NCBI GenBank assembly: GCA_026874595.1
Contig: CM049314.1
Location: forward strand, 10,658,729-10,722,728
Direction of reading: 5' to 3'
Source: Sipunculus nudus
Lineage: Eukaryota; Annelida; Sipuncula; Golfingiida; Sipunculidae
Length of the DNA stretch: 64,000 nucleotides
Shown here: piece after piece, positions 34,956 to 43,579 of the stretch
Layout of the letters: each line of letters starts with the position of its first letter
Numbering within the stretch: position 1 is the first letter of the stretch
Notes under the pieces: generated by a model
Databases searched by the model: none
Seen by the model: only the letters and a program-made list of their open reading frames with translations
What the model was told of the DNA's origin: nothing
Made by a program: the position numbers and the translations under genes

Positions 34956-37028
34956 TTAGATGATAGCTTTCAATTCATCAGCACTCCTAATAAAGGCATA
35001 GTGTACATAGGTTGCTAATTGTTTTATTGTATGGGCATTATTATCTGCCATCAGAGATGTAAATGTACTTAAATCATCAATATACCTGATTCTCAAGTCT
35101 GTATACAATGGGCATTTCATGATAAAATGATGCTCATCTTCCACAACAGCTTCCCCATATCTTAAACAATATTTACAAAACCTTTCATCCCATGGAGTAT
35201 TACTATGCCTTCCCTTTTCTACTTCTAAATTATGTGATGAACATCTTAGTCTTGAAAGACTTTTCCTATAGTTAACATTCTGTAGAACTGTTAAATATTT
35301 TTCAGTGCTTAAAGTTAATTTAAAAGTTGAGTATGTGTTTAATCGACGATTTTTAGATATACTACTCGTCCAATCCTGCAATAAAGAATCATTTAATCTC
35401 TGTTTCAATACTGAGATAAATAATTTAACATCCCCTACATCTTGTTCAATCCAAACATAGCCAAATCCTTGCGAAAATAATATTTTCTTTATATTAGTTA
35501 CCCAGTTCTGTTTTCCTGCTTCATCTAAGCGATATAATTTATTATACAATTGCTTTGGTAATCTATTATTTGTCATATTTATCAATTTAGTCCAATAAGT
35601 TAGAGCTCTTATAATATAAAGAATCTTCAAGGGCAACCGCCCACATTCTCCTAGTACTGCAGCAACTGGTGTATTCATATTAACCTGGAGAATATATTTA
35701 CAGAACTTGGTATGTACACTTTCAATATTGTCACATGTTTCAAAACCCCATAGTTCACTACCATAGCACAGAATTGGAAGGACCATCCTATCAAAAAGAA
35801 AGAAGGATTTACAAATAGACAGTTGCTTGTATTTTGAGATAAATTGTTTGATTATTATTAAAGCTTTGTTTGCTTGACAAATTAGATTCTGCTTCATTTT
35901 GGACCAATTTAGTAAACTTGTAAATGTGCCTCCCAGGTATTTATAATTATTGACAACTTCTAAGCGTTTACCTTTATAAAACCATTTTTCATATTTTCTC
36001 AAAGTTCCCCCATTTCTAAACACAACTATTTTAGTTTTTTCGACATTGACTTTCATTCCATAATTATTACAAAATACTTCTAATTTATTAATCTTGGATT
36101 GTAATCTGCCTGCTGTGTCTGCAAAGCAGACCACATCATCAGCAAACATCAGCATTGAAAGATAAGATGATTCTGGACCTATATTTATACTGTCTTCCTC
36201 AGAATGTAAAGTAAAATAAAATTCGTTCATGAAAAAAGTAAAAAGTAAAGGACTGATCATACATCCTTGTCTTGTGCCAACATTGCATTTAAAATAACTA
36301 GTTATTCCTTCATTTGTTAAGACACAAGACTGTAATTTCGAGTACATTGACTTGAGGATATTAAATATTTTTCCTCTAATGCCATATTTATGAAGTATAT
36401 AGAATAATAAGTCATGTTGAATACAGTCAAACGCCTTGGAAAAATCTATAAAAATTGCATAAAATCGACCTTTTTTCCTTGATAAGTATATTTCAACAAG
36501 TGCCATGAGGGTATACATATTATCAATTGTGCTATAATTTCTTCTATATCCAGCTTGCTCTTCTATGAATTTATTGTGTTTATCTGCCCAGGTAATTAAT
36601 CTCTCGTTAAGAACTTTAGTAAATAATTTACCTATAGTATTTAAAAGTGAGATACCTCTATAATTATTTAGGTCTAAAGAAGAGCCCTTCTTGTGTAATG
36701 GGAACAAAATTGCTTTGGACCATTCAGTTGGGAAATGACCAGAAGTAAAAACTTCATTAAATATCTTTTCTAATACCGGACTTAAAACTGCTATATTGTC
36801 TTTCAAAAGTTCTACTGTTATACCATCTGGTCCAGGTGTCTTGCCATTTTGCATAAGTTTTAACTGTTTTACCAATTCTTCTTTGCTTATATCAAAATTC
36901 ATTTCATCGTCCATATTTATATTGGAGACATCTTCATTAAACTGATAATTATTTATATGATTCTTAAATCCTGGATTTACAGGGTTCATATTATCATTCA
37001 ATAGTTTTTCAAAATAGATTAACCACAA
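34956..37028 (-). CDS. LINE ORF2 fragment: reverse transcriptase with C-terminal zinc-finger-like motif
   Basis: The 690-residue open frame includes KTPGPDGI (about residues 63-70), NYRGISLLN (122-130), AGYRRNYST (159-167), FIDFSKAFD (193-201, first catalytic Asp), GTRQGCMISPLLF (251-263) and FADD (295-298, the catalytic Asp pair). These are the RT blocks of jockey/CR1/I-like LINEs. Near residues 610-645 a CKYC...H-H...C cluster resembles the CCHC-type motif common at LINE ORF2 C termini. The first residue is only the first codon after a stop (TAA at 37031-37029). The true N terminus, with the endonuclease, was lost by 5' truncation. No internal stops or frameshifts. Would act on its own RNA by target-primed reverse transcription. 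Clade not assigned. Confidence 0.92.
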   Translation of the reverse strand: MWLIYFEKLLNDNMNPVNPGFKNHINNYQFNEDVSNINMDDEMNFDISKEELVKQLKLMQNGKTPGPDGITVELLKDNIAVLSPVLEKIFNEVFTSGHFPTEWSKAILFPLHKKGSSLDLNNYRGISLLNTIGKLFTKVLNERLITWADKHNKFIEEQAGYRRNYSTIDNMYTLMALVEIYLSRKKGRFYAIFIDFSKAFDCIQHDLLFYILHKYGIRGKIFNILKSMYSKLQSCVLTNEGITSYFKCNVGTRQGCMISPLLFTFFMNEFYFTLHSEEDSINIGPESSYLSMLMFADDVVCFADTAGRLQSKINKLEVFCNNYGMKVNVEKTKIVVFRNGGTLRKYEKWFYKGKRLEVVNNYKYLGGTFTSLLNWSKMKQNLICQANKALIIIKQFISKYKQLSICKSFFLFDRMVLPILCYGSELWGFETCDNIESVHTKFCKYILQVNMNTPVAAVLGECGRLPLKILYIIRALTYWTKLINMTNNRLPKQLYNKLYRLDEAGKQNWVTNIKKILFSQGFGYVWIEQDVGDVKLFISVLKQRLNDSLLQDWTSSISKNRRLNTYSTFKLTLSTEKYLTVLQNVNYRKSLSRLRCSSHNLEVEKGRHSNTPWDERFCKYCLRYGEAVVEDEHHFIMKCPLYTDLRIRYIDDLSTFTSLMADNNAHTIKQLATYVHYAFIRSADELKAII

Positions 37029-37040
37029 TTACTCATTGAT

Positions 37041-37052
37041 TACTCATCAAGA
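37041..37052. repeat. LINE target-site duplication, right copy
   Basis: TACTCATCAAGA is identical to 34571-34582. Just before it, ACTCATTGAT is a partial echo of the target sequence at the 5' junction. Confidence 0.9.
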
Positions 37053-38299
37053 GTGGTCTGTATTGTGTGTCTAGCGTCCTTATGTTTTTGACAGACTTTG
37101 AAAGATTTTCCTAAATATATGACTTCTTGGTATTTGCTTACCCAATCATTTATGATCAATCACATGAAAATGCAACCAGTTTAATCAGTTACAAAGAAAA
37201 ACAACCAGTCATTAATATGCATGATTAATCAGCACAACACTGGTACTTATGCAGCCAAAGGTGACAATAGTCAGGCATGCTATAAAATGTAATAATCGTT
37301 TTAATGGATTTAAGCTGTGAAAGTTTTTTCCAAATCTTTACATGACATAAAATCTTAAATAAATTCATTAAGTAAATGTGGACTCATTCTTTATTGAAAA
37401 TTAATTGTTTAAGTCTAGATACCAGTGTCAGAAAGTTATGTGAGCCACTCTTACACTCTTATTAAAGGGTTGAGAGGTGTAATACTCCATGCTCAGCTGT
37501 TAGTCTGCCGATTCAGCATACACAGAACTAGCTCCAGATATCAGAAACCTACTGAACCACTTAGGGGGGGCTGTCTACAAATAATTTAAGGTTAACAGTT
37601 GTTGGCAACATTACTCCTTAACAGCAGGTTCAGGGGTGTCCCCCCTGGTCTAATACTGTTAATTTTAGACGGTCCCCACTGGGGCTCGTGGTCCGTTTGG
37701 AGGGTCAAGGGGAAGCCCAGTGAGTGGGAGATTTATTTACAGTTTGTGTGGGCCAAGTACAGAAAGGACAGTAGTGGTTTGCTGGGGGTCTGCAAGCCGG
37801 TGGGGGGGGGGGGGGGGGGGTGGTTCTGCTATGTGCATATTCAGCTCCCAGGGTCCAGGAAATTGCACTGGAGTGACACTGCCTCCCACTGCCCACCAGA
37901 TGGCGATCCCGTCCATCCACTAACCTGTGCCTGAGAATCACCTTCAATAGAGTTTGATGAGTTTAGCCAGAGCTACCACTTGTACTTTATACATGTATTA
38001 TATGTTTTTCACAGAAAACTACATTTACACATTTATTATTCAAATATCAGTACTGTTTTATGCTTTTTGAAGCAGTTTCTTCTCCAGGTGTGCAATTCTC
38101 AACTCACATCCTTACTAAGAACCTGAATGGAAAGTGAAAGCCTTCTCTGGCACCAAAGGCTTGTATATTATGAAGCAAGATGTCACTGTCGTCCAGCACT
38201 TATTACTGAACCTTGTCAAAAGATCTGTGCATACTTTTCTGTACTGTTTTTGTAAATTCTAAAGAAATCATCACTTGGTTGTTGACAGAGACATTGTTC
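37053..38299. other. Non-coding spacer with a 19-G run
   Basis: No gene was recognised. Positions 37802-37820 are a pure run of 19 G, which creates glycine- or proline-rich open frames on both strands that should be ignored. The rest is unassigned. Confidence 0.5.
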
Positions 38300-38303
38300 A
38301 TGT
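38300..38303. repeat. LTR element TSD, left copy
   Basis: ATGT abuts the TG of the left LTR and matches 46083-46086. Four bp is usual for Ty3/gypsy integrases. Confidence 0.85.
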
Positions 38304-38996
38304 TGTAAACTTAGTGTAGTCCACAGAAGAAAAAGTCTGTATTTCTTTATATGAATTTTATTCCGTATCCATTAGGTATCAACATACACAGTGTCGCTGT
38401 ACGAGCTCCTAAGTCCTAACTGACCCCCGTCTCCGTGCTCTCCCCCATTCGGCCTCGTCGCCCCACCAGATCCCCTCTCTCCATTGGCCGACGACCCCCC
38501 GGGACCCACTATTGGGGAGGGTCCCGTGAGGTCATCGACCAATAGAAAGAAGGCCAGAATGTTGCGACCACGCTATAGTCTGGGGACATACTCCTGTGTG
38601 ATATGTGCGTGACCGGGGCGCTTGTTGATAACAACACAGGTGGGATTCTACTTAATTATCGCCAGGCCCCCGGTTGCGACCGATCGAGAATCACGTGCAA
38701 CTAATTAGCGCTAGCAGTTACGAGGTTAACGGTCGGATCTCGGGTCTAACAAATAAGGGCCCGATTGACCACGGCTGGCAGATTATGCAATTAGTACCGG
38801 CCATCGTGTAAACAAGTCTTGTAATGTGTGAAATGTTAAGCGGTACTGCAGGAGTTGCCCGTTTGATCAAATATACAATTTTGAACAAAGCTGATGTTTT
38901 ACAAGTTTGAAATAATATGCCCCACAATGAGTCATTCGATATTAGCTTTTGTGGCTACCTGTTTTAACGGGACATAAAGAGCTTATAGACCAAAGA

Positions 38997-39035
<39 letters not shown>

Positions 39036-39459
39036 TTAATAATGAAAATAATAATAATAATAATCCCCCTCCCAATAAAGAACAGTAAAGATAGAAGCAG
39101 AGGTCTTCCCTTTATCAATAACTTGAGTATTTACTTGTATTTATTCTAATTATGACATATGAATAGTGGAAACACACACATTGATTCCTATAATAGCTGT
39201 ACCGACAGTTGGATAGGGATTTAATGCACACAAGCAATGCGGAGTATATTCTCCCGAGTAAAACTTAAGTGTAAGTAATAACAAAAGCCTGTCAACTCTC
39301 ACACCGATTGGTCTTGTATAACAATGTAGTAAATTATATTCAAGGATCCTAATAATAGTTATGATCAAGGAATTATGAAAATATACCTAAATACATAAGC
39401 GAAATAAATGCATACAGAAATGGGAGAGAGCGTAGCTATGTAAGGTTTGTTCCCTTTAA

Positions 39460-39520
<61 letters not shown>

Positions 39521-39595
39521 ACACATACATACACAACACGTACATACAATGAAGACAATAAATGCAAGTATATACAATTCATCTCAAATCTTACA
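38304..39595 (-). repeat. 3' LTR (1292 bp)
   Basis: It begins TGTAAG and ends TTTACA in element sense (TG...CA). It contains a (TAA)n tract (about 38997-39063), a (TA)n tract (about 39459-39520) and a CpG-rich block with CCAAT boxes in both orientations (about 38390-38720). It matches the right LTR except at 38640, 38861, 39127, 39241 and 39432 and in AT-run length. The element-side flank is GTGGGG-containing and only weakly purine-rich, a poor polypurine tract. Confidence 0.97.
38357..38362 (-). promoter_or_regulatory. Polyadenylation hexamer in the 3' LTR
   Basis: Plus-strand TTTATT reads AATAAA in element sense, 53 nt before the LTR end, placing the R/U5 boundary in the last few dozen bases. 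The same site is at 44846-44851 in the other LTR. Confidence 0.5.
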
Positions 39596-40065
39596 CTCGT
39601 ACCCCACCCGACGAAAAATAAAAACCTTAGGAAATAAAAAGGAAAGCGGCAACGATTTCCTTTTTGTTTTTATTTTTCTACCTTATGTACCTTTGTTAGC
39701 AGGTTAATAACATATAAAAGGTATACGAGTAAGATTTGGTGTACTATTAATGAGCTATAATCAATATGGCCAATGCCGACTGTTCACCAGGAAAGCTCAC
39801 ACACACATATATATATAAAGATACAGACACAAGCAATTAAACAAGCGTTAAACAAAAGCAGATAAACAAAGAGTCCCAATCCTTATTCATTCGGGTGTCA
39901 GAAGTAAGACACCTGGGCCTTAGGGGATGGGGTACTACTAACAAAGTCCATGTTGACTTCCATAAGTATATTGTTTCTGGCTGCGTTAGGGTGGTGCCCT
40001 GTGGTATCTCGGTAATCTGTACACCGGCTGGCGGGGTTTGCCGCCAAACCCAAGCCCGACCATGA
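39596..40065. other. Element 3' untranslated segment
   Basis: 470 bp between the integrase stop and the 3' LTR, non-coding by inspection. No envelope-like or accessory frame was seen. The overlapping minus-strand frame at 39837-40232 is a shadow of the integrase end. Confidence 0.6.
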
Positions 40066-41754
40066 CTAAACGCCAGAGCACTCGTCATCACTATCAACAA
40101 GCCCGGCCAGGACATCATAACGGATTCTTTGTTTCGGTCTGAGTCTAGGGTCTCTACCTTGAAGGACTGGGGGCAGCGTATGTGGCCCGTTATCAGAGCA
40201 AGGCGGGGTATGTGCTGTATCACAATGTGCACTTGAATTTGATTGGTTTATAGAAGTATGGTTGGCTTGTGATTGGCCAGTGAGTGTGGGGGGAGAGTAG
40301 CCACCTGTCACGTGGGTGGACGCGCTATGGGAGAATTCCTGAGTGGCAGGAGGCTCGTTACTAAAAGATTCAGGTCCAAGAATATGGGATTCGCGGCGGT
40401 CGTTTCGTAAGGATCTTTGTTGTGTCATATATCTGGCCCGTGGTGTACGTTTACGGCGTGGTCTAGGGGCTATTTCGTCCCAAGCTATATTGGGATCAAC
40501 GAGTCTGACTTGCTCTCTGTGGAGTTTTTTTGTTTGGCCCGTTGCTTGACAACGCAGGTAGCACGTGGAACCAGATACTCGTGTGATCAGCCACTGGGGA
40601 TCCCAGCGTGACGTAAATGTAAGGGGTTCAGCGACCTTTATAACTACGTGGTCCCCTACTTTTAGGTTCGCCGCCTGGGCCCGTTTTTCGAGGCGGGTAC
40701 GGTTGAATTTACGCGAATCGGAGGTGCGTAAGCGTGCTTCCGTGAGCGCATTTGACAGGTCATCTAACCTGTTGCCAAACACGTGACCTGTTATATTGCT
40801 TTGCAGTAACCGCGTCAATGGGGCTCTAGGCTGTCTTCCATAGAGTAAAAAGAAAGGGGAATAGCCAGTGACCGAACTCACTCTTATACGATGCGCTAAT
40901 AGGACGTCTCCAACGTGATCCTCCCAGGTGTCTGGCTGGTTGTTCACGGCCTTTGCGAGCGTTTCCTTAAATGTACGGTGAAAGCGTTCAACTTTGCCAT
41001 TACTCTGGGGTCTGGCCGGTGTTGTACGGCGGTGTTCTATCCCTAAATTTTGTAAATACTGTTCCCAGTCAAGTGCAGTAAACTCACAACCGTTATCAGT
41101 TATCACCACCTCGGGGACAGAGTGTCGGGGGATAAATTGGTTAGCAAATGTGTCCCATACAACCGCATTTGTTTTGTTGGGAATTGGGTACGCCTCCGCC
41201 CATCCCGTACAATGACATATAGCAGTTAGCATATAGGCATTACCCCGTGTGGAGGTAGGAAATGGGCCGATGAGGTCTAATCCCACGACCTGCATAGGCG
41301 AGGCCGGCAGTGGCATGTCCCCCATAGGGGCGTGGTCTCGCTGGCGACTATGGGCTTGGCAAATGGCACATTTTTGTAAGATCGAGCGGATAGAACGCCT
41401 CATGGCTGGCCAGACGTAGGCCGCTGTAACACGATCGAGTGTTTTTTGTGTAGACATATGGCCGACTTCCCTGTGGGCCCTAAGGGTTACGCTTTCTTGA
41501 TATTCCGACGGTAACACTAGTCGGGGATATTCAGGCGAATGTAAACGAGGCGTGATTGTACTATATAATATGCCCTGGATAGTAATATAATCCGAGTCGT
41601 CATCATTTGCCTTTTCAAAAAGGTCAGAAAATTGTTCCTGCTGTGCTAATTTGATTTGATCTAGATTCAAATTATCCATGAGCAATGGCAATTGCTGTTG
41701 ACAAAGGTCATCTGGGTAAGCTTGGGGGGGCCACCCACTCCGTATCAGAGTCAA
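40066..41754 (-). CDS. pol: Integrase portion of Pol
   Basis: This frame encodes an HHCC zinc-binding domain (H94, H99, C129, C132) and the DDE catalytic core: D160 in GLDLIG, D220 in VITDNG and E256 in GKVERF, with 35 residues between the last two as in retroviral-type integrases. A GPY/F-like C-terminal domain follows (about 365-420). Then comes a low-complexity Ser/Pro/Thr-rich tail of about 130 residues, and no chromodomain is apparent. It joins reverse-transcribed DNA to the host genome. The true start is upstream in the RNase H frame: the two frames overlap at 41708-41754 and differ by one position, with a 7-C run in the overlap. The catalytic residues are all present. Confidence 0.93.
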   Translation of the reverse strand: MTLIRSGWPPQAYPDDLCQQQLPLLMDNLNLDQIKLAQQEQFSDLFEKANDDDSDYITIQGILYSTITPRLHSPEYPRLVLPSEYQESVTLRAHREVGHMSTQKTLDRVTAAYVWPAMRRSIRSILQKCAICQAHSRQRDHAPMGDMPLPASPMQVVGLDLIGPFPTSTRGNAYMLTAICHCTGWAEAYPIPNKTNAVVWDTFANQFIPRHSVPEVVITDNGCEFTALDWEQYLQNLGIEHRRTTPARPQSNGKVERFHRTFKETLAKAVNNQPDTWEDHVGDVLLAHRIRVSSVTGYSPFFLLYGRQPRAPLTRLLQSNITGHVFGNRLDDLSNALTEARLRTSDSRKFNRTRLEKRAQAANLKVGDHVVIKVAEPLTFTSRWDPQWLITRVSGSTCYLRCQATGQTKKLHREQVRLVDPNIAWDEIAPRPRRKRTPRARYMTQQRSLRNDRRESHILGPESFSNEPPATQEFSHSASTHVTGGYSPPTLTGQSQANHTSINQSNSSAHCDTAHTPPCSDNGPHTLPPVLQGRDPRLRPKQRIRYDVLAGLVDSDDECSGV

Positions 41755-43579
41755 TCACGTCCACTGGTTCTGTTGGAGGAATTCTTGACAACATATCAGC
41801 GCGAATATTATTCCGCCCACGTCTATACTCGATTCTGGCCCCGTATTCTGCCAAAATAATGGCCCAACGCTGAATTTTAGTATTAGCCATTTGCTTTGTA
41901 AACAGGCATGCCAGCGGTTTATGGTCAGTGAATACAGTGAACTGTGCCCCATACAGATATGGCCGCAGTTTGGTGATGCAATAGATGACGCTATACGCCT
42001 CCCTTTCGATGGTAGGCCACCTGCGTTGCGTTGCCGATAACTGATGAGAAACGTATTGGACTACCCGCTCTGTACCATCCTCATGGGTCTGGCACAGGAT
42101 TCCGCCTACAGCAAAAGCGCTACTGTCGGTATACAGATGGTAGGGCAGCTCGGGGCGAGGGTGGCTCATTACGTGGTTTGACGTCAAGAGAGATTTTAAC
42201 TCGTCAAATGCTAGTTCGCACGCTTGTGTCCAGCGGAACCGAACATGTTTTCGCGTAAGGGCTACTAAAGGTTCGGCTATTTCTGCATATCGGGGCATAC
42301 ATTGCCGGTAGTACCCTGTCATTCCTAGGAAGGATCGGACCTGTTTAACCGTTTTTGGGACAGGCATATCGCGAATGGCGGCTGTCTTTTCAGGATCAGC
42401 TGAGATTCCGTCCTTACTGACGCAGTAGCCGAGCAATTTTATTTCAGGGAGACCAAAGTGGCATTTCGAGGACTTGAGAGTCAATTTTGCATGTCTGAGG
42501 CGTTCGAATACAAGCTTTAGGTGTTTCGCGTGATCCGCTTCATTTTCACTGAAAATAACGATGTCGTCTATGTAAACGAGGACACACTCTCCTAATAGGC
42601 CTTGGAATAGGAATTCCATTGCCCTCTGAAAATGGCTCGGGGCTGTAGCCAAACCGAACGGGCATCTGACAAATTCGAAGAGGCCTCTATGACATACAAA
42701 TGCGGTCTTTTCTATATCAGACGGATGGACAGGAACCTGGTGATAACCACTTTTTAAGTCTAGGGTGGAAAAGACCTTACTGTAACCGATCTGGTCGAAT
42801 ATATCCTGAATGTTTGGTAAAGGATATTTGTCCTTCTTTGTGACGGCATTAAGGCGACGATAGTCGACACAAAATCGCGTAGTGCCATCTGATTTTGGAA
42901 CAAGCGTGACAGGCGAGGCCCATGGCGACTGAGATGGACGGATGATACCCTGCCTAAGCATCGAGTCTATTTCGCGGGAGATGGCATGTCGTTTTGTGAG
43001 CGGTGTTCGGTATGGGCGCTGAGCTAAAGGGCCGTCAATCGTTTTTATTCGAATGGGCTCTAGGTTACATAAGCCTAAGGGGCCGTTTGGGTCCGCGAAA
43101 ACGTCATGAAATTCTACAAGAACCTCATTTATAGATGGGAGTTGAGATGGTATAATAGTATCGGCTAGGCTGGAAACGCCAAATAGTTGTGGGTTTAGTA
43201 AGGGCCATGACCTGCCGAACCATTGCATGAGCCCTGATGCCATTGCTATTAATGCATCTCCACGCTGGAGGGAGTCGATCCCGAGGACGCATTCATGGCT
43301 CATATCTTTAACCACGTATACCTGAATAACGCCTGCATTTTCTACCCGCAATTGTGTGACGCCGAGTACGTGTAACCTATTCCCGGTGACAGACTGTAGT
43401 TGAGTACATGTTTTTTCTAGGATGGGCGGCCGGTGGGTGCTATTAACGATATCCTGAAATCGATCGTGCCGCAAAAGCGTCCGAGACGCACCCGTATCCA
43501 CGAGGGTTAGTACCTGGATGTTATCAAATGTGAGATTAATATGGGGGCGCGCCGGAAACGCGTTTGCGGCAGTTATTCG
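41708..43579 (-). CDS. pol: Protease-reverse transcriptase-RNase H portion of Pol
   Basis: The frame is open from the gag slippery site. About 27 codons in is the aspartic protease active site LVDTGAS, with its later VLGIDSL flap-side motif. RT follows: VTLVPKSDGTTRFCVDYRRL, then FSTLDLKSGYHQ (first catalytic Asp), FGLATAPSHFQ and YIDD (catalytic pair). The RNase H domain has YTDSS, an ERE glutamate, FTDHKPL and NNIRADMLSR. Order and motifs fit Ty3/gypsy. It lacks its own ATG: the first in-frame candidate near the protease is a GTG. Expression as Gag-Pol by -1 frameshifting is therefore expected. It ends at a TGA just after the 7-C run at 41724-41730, instead of reading into integrase. Confidence 0.95.
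   Translation of the reverse strand, partial: RITAANAFPARPHINLTFDNIQVLTLVDTGASRTLLRHDRFQDIVNSTHRPPILEKTCTQLQSVTGNRLHVLGVTQLRVENAGVIQVYVVKDMSHECVLGIDSLQRGDALIAMASGLMQWFGRSWPLLNPQLFGVSSLADTIIPSQLPSINEVLVEFHDVFADPNGPLGLCNLEPIRIKTIDGPLAQRPYRTPLTKRHAISREIDSMLRQGIIRPSQSPWASPVTLVPKSDGTTRFCVDYRRLNAVTKKDKYPLPNIQDIFDQIGYSKVFSTLDLKSGYHQVPVHPSDIEKTAFVCHRGLFEFVRCPFGLATAPSHFQRAMEFLFQGLLGECVLVYIDDIVIFSENEADHAKHLKLVFERLRHAKLTLKSSKCHFGLPEIKLLGYCVSKDGISADPEKTAAIRDMPVPKTVKQVRSFLGMTGYYRQCMPRYAEIAEPLVALTRKHVRFRWTQACELAFDELKSLLTSNHVMSHPRPELPYHLYTDSSAFAVGGILCQTHEDGTERVVQYVSHQLSATQRRWPTIEREAYSVIYCITKLRPYLYGAQFTVFTDHKPLACLFTKQMANTKIQRWAIILAEYGARIEYRRGRNNIRADMLSRIPPTEPVDVIDSDTEWVAPPSLPR
41724..41730 (-). other. 7-C homopolymer at the RNase H/integrase frame change
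   Basis: Plus-strand G7 (C7 in element sense) lies where the RNase H frame must change to the integrase frame. The shift needed is +1 (or -2), which a single-base length difference in the run explains. Likely an indel or assembly error. A programmed +1 shift is the alternative. Confidence 0.6.
43551..43570 (-). promoter_or_regulatory. Predicted frameshift-stimulating hairpin
   Basis: In element sense GCCG-C-AAA-CGCG-TTT-C-CGGC folds as a 4-bp GC stem, one C-C mismatch, a 3-bp AU stem and a CGCG loop, with a possible U-G closing pair. It starts 8 nt after the slippery heptamer, the spacing typical of -1 frameshift signals. A longer or pseudoknotted fold was not evaluated. Confidence 0.55.

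Larger units (their letters stand above)
34583..37040 (-). mobile_element. 5'-truncated non-LTR retrotransposon (LINE)
   Basis: A 2458-bp insertion on the minus strand is bounded by a perfect 12-bp duplication. It contains most of the RT region and C-terminal part of an ORF2, a 373-bp 3' UTR with AATAAA (34607-34602) and a short (ATTC)n-type tail instead of poly(A). The apurinic endonuclease domain and everything 5' of it are missing, the usual outcome of incomplete target-primed reverse transcription. A (TAA)n-like tract lies in the 3' UTR (about 34808-34855). With no 5' end or promoter it is presumably dead, but the retained frame has no stop, implying recent insertion. Confidence 0.95.

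Noticed and set aside
37599-37947. Glycine- and proline-rich open frames
   Set aside because: Caused by the 19-G run at 37802-37820. No other protein-like features. A CCACCAGATGGCG phrase near 37896 only loosely resembles a CTCF site.
38949-39149. Isoleucine-rich frame in the LTR, and its copy at 45438-45638
   Set aside because: Translation of the (TAA)n microsatellite inside both LTRs.
39365-39707. IYIYIY-type frames, and copies near 45854-46187
   Set aside because: Translation of the (TA)n microsatellite in the LTR.
39596-40232. Possible env or accessory gene downstream of integrase
   Set aside because: The 131-residue frame here mostly overlaps the integrase end in another frame and has no signal peptide or membrane segment. 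No env-like frame exists.
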